31,289 nt of DNA from CADEED01 sp039930985. Lineage in GTDB: Bacteria; Pseudomonadota; Gammaproteobacteria; Steroidobacterales; Steroidobacteraceae. Below, one piece after another: positions 26,071-31,289 of the stretch. How positions within the stretch are numbered: the stretch's first letter is position 1; every line of letters starts with the position of its first letter. The notes beneath the pieces are model-generated. The model saw only the letters and a program-made list of their open reading frames with translations, was not told the DNA's origin and searched no databases. The stretch lies in NCBI GenBank assembly GCA_039930985.1, contig JBDTSV010000147.1, positions 1-31,289 of the forward strand. Reading direction: 5' to 3'. The position numbers were made by a program, and so were the translations under genes.

Positions 26071-26577
26071 ATGAGCGAACCACGCGTCATAAAGAAATAC
26101 CCGAACCGCCGTCTCTACGACACGGTGCAGAGCAAGTACATCACGCTCAGCGACATTCGCGCGCTCGTGCTCGAGCGCATCGAGTTTGTCGTCATCGACA
26201 AAAAGTCGCAGGAAGACATCACGCGCAGCATCCTGCTGCAGGTGATCGCCGAGCAGGAACACGGAGTCGATCCGGTCATGAGCCGCGACTTCCTGTCGCA
26301 GATCATTCGTTCCTACGGCGGCAATCTGCAGACCATGCTGAGCAGCTACCTCGAACAGAGCATGAAGCTCTTCGGTTCGCAGCAGCGCGAGCTGCGCGAC
26401 AAGGTAAAGGCTGTGGTTGGCGTGGATCCGGTGGAAACCGTCGCCGGTGTCGCGCAACGCAACTACCAGCGCTGGCGCTCGGTACAGGACGAAATCTTCA
26501 AGACCCTCATGAATGCCACCGGACGTGGTGGACGTGACGCTGAAGAGAAGCCCACCGACGCCGCGAGCCACCAGTAA
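26071..26577 (+). CDS. phaR: Polyhydroxyalkanoate synthesis regulator PhaR
   Basis: A 168-aa regulator. The N-terminal PHB/PHA accumulation DNA-binding domain is RVIKKYPNRRLYDTVQSKYI followed by TLSDIRALVL (about 3-60); the next part (about 65-110) matches the PHB accumulation regulatory region (LLQVIAEQEHG, MSRDFLSQIIRSYGG, YLEQSMKLF). PhaR proteins bind both DNA and PHA granules and repress granule-coat genes until polymer is present. The ATG at 26056 is part of the ribosome site for the real start: GGAGGG at 26058-26063 with 7-nt spacing to the ATG at 26071. It suggests that this organism stores polyhydroxyalkanoates. A 74-nt gap with a 7-bp hairpin (26596-26602 with 26615-26621) precedes the next gene. 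Confidence 0.95.
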   Translation: MSEPRVIKKYPNRRLYDTVQSKYITLSDIRALVLERIEFVVIDKKSQEDITRSILLQVIAEQEHGVDPVMSRDFLSQIIRSYGGNLQTMLSSYLEQSMKLFGSQQRELRDKVKAVVGVDPVETVAGVAQRNYQRWRSVQDEIFKTLMNATGRGGRDAEEKPTDAASHQ

Positions 26578-26651
26578 CGATTTCGCCTTTCGCACCCTCG
26601 CGGCCGGACCCGGACGCGAGGTCGCTCCCTTAACGCACTCAATTCATTTGC

Positions 26652-27209
26652 ATGGCGCTTTGTCCGCAATGCGACCACTCGGTCCTCGTTCACACGTTGT
26701 TGACCGACAATCTCGCTGGCTACAGCTGCGGCAAATGCCTGGGCACGCTGGTGAGCCTGGTCGCCTATCGCGTCTGGCGTGAACGCCAGGACAGCGTTGC
26801 GCTGCCGGCTACACCCGCGGCCGAGCCCGACTTCGAACCGGCGGATTCCATCGGTGCGAAAAAATGCCCGAAGTGCCGCTCGGTGATGAGCAAGTACCGC
26901 ATCCGCAGTGACAAGACCAATCGCCTCGACTATTGCCCGCATTGCGAGGAAATCTGGCTTGACGAGGGTGAATGGCAATTGGTCGATGGGCTGGTGGCGT
27001 CCGGCGAATTCACCAAGGTTTTCACGCAAGCCTGGCAGTACGCGGTGCGCGCCGGCATCACATCCGCCATGGAAGAAGAACGGCTGCGAGAATTGTTGGG
27101 CGCTGATTACGATCGCGTGGTGCAGTTCGCCGAGTGGCTCAGGACGCAGGAAGCGAAGTCCGAAATCCTCGCGAGATTGCAAAGAGCGCGAAGCGATAAA
27201 TCCAGATAG
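26652..27209 (+). CDS. Double zinc-ribbon (zf-TFIIB-type) protein of unknown function
   Basis: A 185-aa protein with two CxxC-CxxC zinc ribbons: C4, C7, C26, C29 and C72, C75, C95, C98. The second ribbon (KKCPKCRSVMSKYRIR to DYCPHCEEIWLDEGEW) matches the zf-TFIIB domain, in which the GxWLDxGE-type ending is conserved. A Pro/Glu linker (about 47-68) joins the ribbons, and a helical, charged C-terminus (about 105-185, EEERLRELLGADYDRVVQF) may be for dimerisation. No membrane segment or signal is seen. The real role is unknown; nucleic-acid binding is a reasonable guess from the fold only. It lies downstream of phaR on the same strand and ends at a bidirectional terminator. Confidence 0.85.
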   Translation: MALCPQCDHSVLVHTLLTDNLAGYSCGKCLGTLVSLVAYRVWRERQDSVALPATPAAEPDFEPADSIGAKKCPKCRSVMSKYRIRSDKTNRLDYCPHCEEIWLDEGEWQLVDGLVASGEFTKVFTQAWQYAVRAGITSAMEEERLRELLGADYDRVVQFAEWLRTQEAKSEILARLQRARSDKSR

Positions 27210-27243
27210 AGCGCGGGTTTCCGCCTCGATGGCCTTACAAATG

Positions 27244-27270
27244 AAAACGCCCGGCACTGCCGGGCGTTTT
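27244..27270. terminator. Bidirectional intrinsic terminator between the zinc-ribbon gene and pnp
   Basis: An 8-bp GC stem (27248-27255 with 27259-27266, 3-nt loop) flanked by AAAA and TTTT forms a symmetric terminator serving both converging transcripts. Confidence 0.9.
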
Positions 27271-27291
27271 CGCAGGCGTTACCGGCCCCGC

Positions 27292-29382
27292 TCAGTTCGA
27301 GGCGGGGACGTCGCGCATCGACAAACGCACGCGACCCTGACGGTCGACCTCGAGCACCTTCACACGCACGTTGTCGCCTTCCTTGAGCTTGTCCGAGACC
27401 TTCTCGACGCGCTCCTCGCTGATCTGCGAGATGTGCACGAGACCGTCGCGGCCCGGCAGGATCGTCACGAACGCGCCGAAGTCCATGAGACGGACGACCT
27501 TGCCTTCGTAGATGCGGCCGACTTCGACGTCAGCGGTGATCAATTCGATGCGGGCCAGCGCTTCGCGACCGGCGGCCCCCGAGACGCTGGCGATCTTGAC
27601 CGTGCCGTCGTTCTCAATGTCGATCGTCGTACCGGTTTCTTCGGTGATCTGGCGGATGACCGCGCCACCCTTGCCGATGACGTCGCGAATCTTCTCCGGG
27701 TCGATCTTGATCGTGATGATCGAAGGCGCCCATTCACTCATTTTCTCTCGCGACGCGGTGATGACCTTGTTCATCTCGCCGAGGATGTGCAGGCGGCCTT
27801 CTTTGGCCTGGGCCAGCGCGACCTTCATGATCTCGGGAGAAATGCCCTCGACCTTGATGTCCATCTGCAGCGCGGTGACGCCGTCTTTGGAACCTGCCAC
27901 CTTGAAGTCCATGTCGCCGAGATGATCTTCGTCACCGAGGATGTCGGTGAGGACCTTGAACCGCGTGCCTTCGAGCACCAGGCCCATGGCGACCCCCGCG
28001 ACCGGCGCCTTGATCGGAACCCCGGCGTCCATGAGCGACAGCGAAGCGCCGCACACCGAAGCCATTGACGACGAACCATTCGACTCGAGAATTTCCGAGA
28101 CGATGCGGATGACGTACGGGAATTTTTCCATGTCCGGCATCATCGCGGCGATGCCGCGGCGGGCCAGGTTGCCGTGGCCGATTTCGCGGCGCTTCGGCGA
28201 TCCCATCATTCCGGTCTCACCGACCGAGAAGGGAGGAAAGTTGTAGTGGAACATGAACGGCTCGCGCCGTTCGCCTTCGAGCGCATCGATGATCTGCGCA
28301 TCGCGGCCGGTGCCGAGAGTGGTCGCAACCAATGCCTGGGTCTCACCACGCGTGAACAGTGCTGAGCCGTGCGTGCGCGGCAACACGCCCACCTTCACGT
28401 TGATCGCGCGAACCGTGGTCGCGTTGCGGCCGTCAATGCGCGGCTCGCCGTTGAGGATGCGCTGGCGGACGATGTTGCTCTCGAGCTTGAACAGCGAATC
28501 GTCGACGTCGTCGGCCTTGTACTTCGGCGTCTCACCGCCCGACAGGGCGAGGATCGCGGCGGCCTTGATTTCTTTGACGCTGGCTGTGCGCGCCTGCTTC
28601 TCGGTGATGAGATAAGCGTCCGACAGGGCCTTCTGCGAAGAAGCCGCAACGGCGGCATCGAGCTCCGCACTGGCAGCGTTGGGTTTCCAGTCCCACTTCG
28701 GCTTGCCGACCGCGGCAACCATCTCGTTGATGGTCTTGATGGCGACCTGCATCTGCTCGTGGCCGAACACCACGGCGCCGAGCATGACTTCTTCGGAGAG
28801 GCCGGAGGCTTCCGATTCCACCATGAGCACCGACTTCGCCGTGCCGGCGACCACCAGGTGCAACTGCGATTCCTTGAGCTCATTTCGTGTCGGATTCAGC
28901 AGGTACTGACCGTTTTTGTAACCGACACGCGAGGCCCCGATGGGACCGGCGAAGGGCACTCCGGCAAGCGACAGCGCGGCGGAGGCACCGATCAGCGCGG
29001 GGATGTCGGCGTCGATATCCGGATCCAGCGAGAGCACCAGCGCGACCACTTGGACTTCATTGAAAAAGCCGTCGGGGAACAGCGGGCGGATCGGGCGATC
29101 GATGAGGCGCGAGGTCAGCGTCTCTTTTTCCGTGGGGCGGCCTTCACGCTTGAAGAAGCCACCGGGGATGCGACCCGCGGCGTAGGTCTTCTCGACGTAA
29201 TTCACGGTCAGCGGGAAGAAGTCCTTGCCCGGGACGGCTTTCTTGGCGGCGACCGCGGTGACGAGGACGACGGTGTCGCCCATGGACACGACCACCGAGG
29301 CACTGGCCTGGCGGGCGATTTCGCCGGTTTCGATGGAGATCGAATGTTGACCGTATTGAAATGATTTCTTGAGAACGCTCAC
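27292..29382 (-). CDS. pnp: Polyribonucleotide nucleotidyltransferase (PNPase)
   Basis: A 696-aa phosphorolytic 3'-5' exoribonuclease of the RNA degradosome. Two RNase PH domains (about 5-210 and 300-530, with RRRE-like GSPKRREIGHGNLARRG in the second) are followed by a KH domain (about 545-605, IRDVIGKGGAVIRQITEETG) and an S1 domain (about 615-685, GRIYEGKVVRLMDFGAFV, GLVHISQIS). An upstream ATG at 29406 gives an 8-residue extension, but the GTG at 29382 has AAGGA at 29390-29394 with 7-nt spacing and fits the family N-terminus (LKKSFQYGQH). It follows rpsO across a terminator hairpin, the usual rpsO-pnp arrangement, in which pnp regulates its own leader in E. coli. Confidence 0.97.
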   Translation of the reverse strand: MSVLKKSFQYGQHSISIETGEIARQASASVVVSMGDTVVLVTAVAAKKAVPGKDFFPLTVNYVEKTYAAGRIPGGFFKREGRPTEKETLTSRLIDRPIRPLFPDGFFNEVQVVALVLSLDPDIDADIPALIGASAALSLAGVPFAGPIGASRVGYKNGQYLLNPTRNELKESQLHLVVAGTAKSVLMVESEASGLSEEVMLGAVVFGHEQMQVAIKTINEMVAAVGKPKWDWKPNAASAELDAAVAASSQKALSDAYLITEKQARTASVKEIKAAAILALSGGETPKYKADDVDDSLFKLESNIVRQRILNGEPRIDGRNATTVRAINVKVGVLPRTHGSALFTRGETQALVATTLGTGRDAQIIDALEGERREPFMFHYNFPPFSVGETGMMGSPKRREIGHGNLARRGIAAMMPDMEKFPYVIRIVSEILESNGSSSMASVCGASLSLMDAGVPIKAPVAGVAMGLVLEGTRFKVLTDILGDEDHLGDMDFKVAGSKDGVTALQMDIKVEGISPEIMKVALAQAKEGRLHILGEMNKVITASREKMSEWAPSIITIKIDPEKIRDVIGKGGAVIRQITEETGTTIDIENDGTVKIASVSGAAGREALARIELITADVEVGRIYEGKVVRLMDFGAFVTILPGRDGLVHISQISEERVEKVSDKLKEGDNVRVKVLEVDRQGRVRLSMRDVPASN

Positions 29383-29441
29383 GCTTGATTCCTTCACGAG
29401 GCCCAAATGCCTCGAGTGCGTTATGTACTTGGATGAAAACG

Positions 29442-29470
29442 AAAAAGGCCGCGCGTGATGCGCGGCCTTT
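29442..29470 (-). terminator. Terminator/processing hairpin between rpsO and pnp
   Basis: An 11-bp GC-rich stem (29444-29454 with 29460-29470, 5-nt loop) is followed on the minus strand by a T-rich tract (TTTTTCGTTTTC). It should partly end the rpsO transcript; the rest reads on into pnp, as in other rpsO-pnp operons. Confidence 0.85.
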
Positions 29471-29481
29471 GGGTTCGGTAG

Positions 29482-29751
29482 TTAGCGCCGGAGGCCCAGA
29501 CGCTCGACGACCTCCTGATACTTCGAAGGCTTGGTGGCCTTCAGGTAGTCGAGGAGCTTGCGACGCTGGTTCACGAGCTTGACGAGCCCGCGACGCGAGG
29601 CGTGGTCGCGCTTGTGCGTGCCGAAGTGATCGCCGAGACCGTTGATACGCTCGGAGAGCAGCGCGATCTGGACTTCGGGAGAGCCGGTGTCATTAGCGGC
29701 GCGCTGGAATTCGGTGACCACACCGGTTTTCTTTTCAGTGGCGAGAGACAT
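29482..29751 (-). CDS. rpsO: 30S ribosomal protein S15
   Basis: An 89-aa primary 16S-rRNA-binding protein, of exactly the normal length. Signatures: NDTGSPEVQIALLSERINGL, the HKRDHASRRGLVKLVNQRRK block that contacts rRNA, and the terminal YQEVVERLGLRR. The ATG at 29751 has AAGGA about 11 nt upstream. It lies 71 nt after truB, and a TAGAAT box in this gap may give it an extra promoter. In E. coli S15 represses its own mRNA; no pseudoknot was worked out here. Confidence 0.98.
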   Translation of the reverse strand: MSLATEKKTGVVTEFQRAANDTGSPEVQIALLSERINGLGDHFGTHKRDHASRRGLVKLVNQRRKLLDYLKATKPSKYQEVVERLGLRR

Positions 29752-29803
29752 GCTTGGATTGATCCTTCAGAACGAATTTATTTACCTGATTTTGCGGGCG
29801 CGA

Positions 29804-29809
29804 ATTCTA
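29804..29809 (-). promoter_or_regulatory. Candidate -10 box for rpsO
   Basis: TAGAAT on the minus strand, 52 nt before the rpsO ATG, with the same downstream TC as the gyrA candidate. The -35 region is poor. Confidence 0.35.
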
Positions 29810-29822
29810 CAGAAAACGTTTC

Positions 29823-30722
29823 TCAAAGCATAGGCTTAGCTTGCATCGTCTGAAGCAGGCGTCGCGGCTGCAGCGAACCATCGGGCAGCGGCTCGGCCAG
29901 GCCCAGGAAAACCCCTCCCGGACCGTACAGACACACGCGCCGCCCCGGCACCGGCCCCTTCACCTCGCTATGCACGGCCTGTCCGTGCCGCAGAGCCACG
30001 ACCTGCTCGGCCGTGACCCGGGCCTCGGGCGATCCCCGCAATGCCGCCTCGGGCGCCAGCATGGCGCTCAAGACATCCGCTCCGGCCAGGACCGCATCGA
30101 GCGAAAACATCGGCATATCGCGGAACGGCTCGACCCACGCGCGCCGCAGCTGCGTCAGGTGGCCGCAAGTGCCAAGCGCACGCGCGATGTCTTCGCCGAG
30201 CACCCGGATATAGGTGCCCTTGGCGCATTCGCAGACCATTTCCAGCGCATCGGACCTCACGGCGGTCAGTTCGAGGCGCCGGATTTTGATGGTGCGTGCG
30301 GCGCGCTCGACCTCGATGCCCTGCCGCGCCAGCTCATACAAGGGGCGTCCTTCCCGCTTGAGCGCCGAATACATGGGCGGCACCTGCGTGAGGACGCCGC
30401 GGAACGCGCCGAGCACTGTTTCGATCCGGACGGCATCGAGTGCCGGGACCGGCTGCTTCTCGACAACCTTCCCTTCGGCGTCGCCCGTGTCCGTTCGCGC
30501 GCCCAGCTGCACGGAGAACTCATAACACTTGGCGCCCGACTCGATTTCGGCGATGACCTTGGTGGCCTCGTCCAGGCACAGAGGCAACATGCCGGTCGCC
30601 ATGGGATCCAGCGTGCCAACATGCCCGGCGCTCGAGGCTTTGTAGGCTTTGCGCACGCGCTGCAGGGCACCGTTCGACGACAGCCCTCTCGGCTTGTCGA
30701 GCAGGATGATGCCGGTGGGCAT
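29823..30722 (-). CDS. truB: tRNA pseudouridine(55) synthase
   Basis: A 299-aa enzyme making pseudouridine 55 in the T-loop of all tRNAs. The catalytic Asp is D39 in the canonical GHVGTLDPMATGMLPL, so the active site is intact, unlike the RluB-like gene at 10862. Other family motifs are LLDKPRGLSSNGALQRVR, YEFSVQLGARTDTGDAEG and KGTYIRVLGEDIA. A C-terminal PUA-like domain (about 235-299, RRVCLYGPGGVFLGLAEPLP) follows. It starts 4 nt after the rbfA stop, in the order infB-rbfA-truB-rpsO-pnp. Confidence 0.97.
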   Translation of the reverse strand: MPTGIILLDKPRGLSSNGALQRVRKAYKASSAGHVGTLDPMATGMLPLCLDEATKVIAEIESGAKCYEFSVQLGARTDTGDAEGKVVEKQPVPALDAVRIETVLGAFRGVLTQVPPMYSALKREGRPLYELARQGIEVERAARTIKIRRLELTAVRSDALEMVCECAKGTYIRVLGEDIARALGTCGHLTQLRRAWVEPFRDMPMFSLDAVLAGADVLSAMLAPEAALRGSPEARVTAEQVVALRHGQAVHSEVKGPVPGRRVCLYGPGGVFLGLAEPLPDGSLQPRRLLQTMQAKPML

Positions 30723-30726
30723 CGGA

Positions 30727-31095
30727 TCAGTCCGGTTCGTGGCTGTCGGACTTCACTGCGCCGTCGATGAGGCGAGTGAGCTTGTCGGCGTTTTCGATCT
30801 GCTGGTCGTAGACGAACTCGAGTCTGGGCGCGTGCCGCAACGACAACGCGCGGCCGATGGCGCCGCGAAGAAACCCCGCGGCGCGATTCAGGCCTTCCGC
30901 CACTTCCTCGTGCGAGTGCTTGCTCGCAAACGGCACGAAGAAGATGCGCGCCGTGGACATGTCGGGCGCCACGGTCACCGAGGTGACCGTGATGTTGCCG
31001 ACGCGCGGATCGCGCACTTCGCGTGCCACGAGCGTCGACAACACGCGTTGCATCTCGCCTTCGATGCGGCCCAGCCGCTGAGTCTTTCCATTCAT
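30727..31095 (-). CDS. rbfA: Ribosome-binding factor A
   Basis: A 122-aa KH-type protein that matures the 5' end of 16S rRNA in the 30S subunit, especially in the cold. Signatures are the N-terminal RLGRIEGEMQRVLSTLVARE, DPRVGNITVTSVTVAPDMSTARIF (quoted in part: VTVAPDMSTARIFF) and LRHAPRLEFVYDQQIENADKL. Length is normal. It begins 23 nt after the infB stop and ends 4 nt before truB. The ribosome site is weak, suggesting coupling to infB. Confidence 0.96.
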   Translation of the reverse strand: MNGKTQRLGRIEGEMQRVLSTLVAREVRDPRVGNITVTSVTVAPDMSTARIFFVPFASKHSHEEVAEGLNRAAGFLRGAIGRALSLRHAPRLEFVYDQQIENADKLTRLIDGAVKSDSHEPD

Positions 31096-31118
31096 ATTCG
31101 GGCACTCATTCGACTAAC

Positions 31119-31289
31119 TCACTGAATGGTGCGAGCAACCTCGACGCGCGAGTAGCACTCGATCTGATCGCCGACGCGTACGTCCTGGTAGTTCTTCACG
31201 CCGATTCCGCACTCGGTGCCGGCTCGCACTTCACCGGCTTCATCCTTGAAGCGGCGCAGAGATTCCAGTGCACCTTCGAAGATCACCAC
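31119..31289 (-). CDS. infB: Translation initiation factor IF-2, C-terminal end (partial)
   Basis: The last 56 codons and the TGA (31119-31121) are present; the gene continues beyond the right edge. The reading contains VVIFEGALESLRRFKDEAGE, then ECGIGVKNYQDVRVGDQIEC and ends in VARTIQ, which is the conserved end of domain IV of IF-2, the part that binds fMet-tRNA. The place upstream of rbfA confirms it. Confidence 0.95.
   Translation of the reverse strand: MVIFEGALESLRRFKDEAGEVRAGTECGIGVKNYQDVRVGDQIECYSRVEVARTIQ

Noticed and set aside
28369..29364. A 331-codon open frame opposite pnp
   Set aside because: Antisense frame without ribosome site or recognisable domain; pnp is clear.

Overview
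This 31.3 kb window is a gene-dense, GC-rich stretch of a bacterial chromosome. The gene set points to a gammaproteobacterium near the Xanthomonadales/Steroidobacteraceae-type lineages. It has ZipA (restricted to gammaproteobacteria), uses SMC-ScpAB instead of MukBEF, has the smc-zipA-ligA and ubiG-(mupP)-yciK orders seen in pseudomonads and xanthomonads, and carries a PHA regulator. Species assignment is inference. There are no tRNA or rRNA genes, insertion sequences, phage genes or CRISPR arrays. Nearly every gene is core, so the interest lies in unusual variants of core proteins and in signals between genes.

Layout. (1) 1-7282, mostly minus strand: gyrA, serC, serA, pheA and the 5' end of hisC, an amino-acid biosynthesis cluster running away from gyrA. 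A plus-strand TraB/Tiki-like gene (179-1051) interrupts it between pheA and hisC. (2) 7408-10896, plus strand: ubiG, a MupP/Gph-type phosphatase, rmuC and yciK, each joined to the next by a 4-nt ATGA overlap. (3) 10862-14638, minus strand: trpS, scpA, scpB and an RluB-like gene, whose end overlaps the end of yciK by 35 bp. (4) 14672-17132: yciO on the minus strand, divergent from yciB, bolA and a parvulin lipoprotein on the plus strand. (5) 17170-23623, minus strand: smc, zipA, ligA. (6) 23736-27209, plus strand: queF, dksA, gluQ, phaR and a double zinc-ribbon protein. (7) 27292-31289, minus strand: the end of infB, then rbfA, truB, rpsO, pnp, the classic translation and RNA-decay operon.

How the parts fit. 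Region 1 makes serine and phenylalanine precursors. Region 2 mixes ubiquinone synthesis, probable cell-wall recycling and genome maintenance. Regions 3 and 5 together hold the whole SMC-ScpA-ScpB condensin plus division (ZipA) and DNA ligase. Region 6 contains tRNA modification (QueF, GluQ) and the stringent-response factor DksA. Region 7 contains ribosome assembly and RNA turnover.

The most notable observations are: an RluB-family protein that has lost the catalytic RLD aspartate and other active-site residues; a TrpRS with a C-x21-C-x6-C-x2-C motif like that of the iron-sulfur TrpRS of Thermotoga; a DksA with a long Lys/Ala/Pro tail and only one of four zinc cysteines; GyrA with Asn at quinolone position 83; LigA with Thr in place of the usual Glu two residues before the nucleophilic Lys; two likely leaderless transcripts (ubiG, trpS); paired 17-nt repeats between gyrA and serC; and a hairpin carrying the stop codons of two converging genes. 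I did not find a convincing wholly new multi-gene system.
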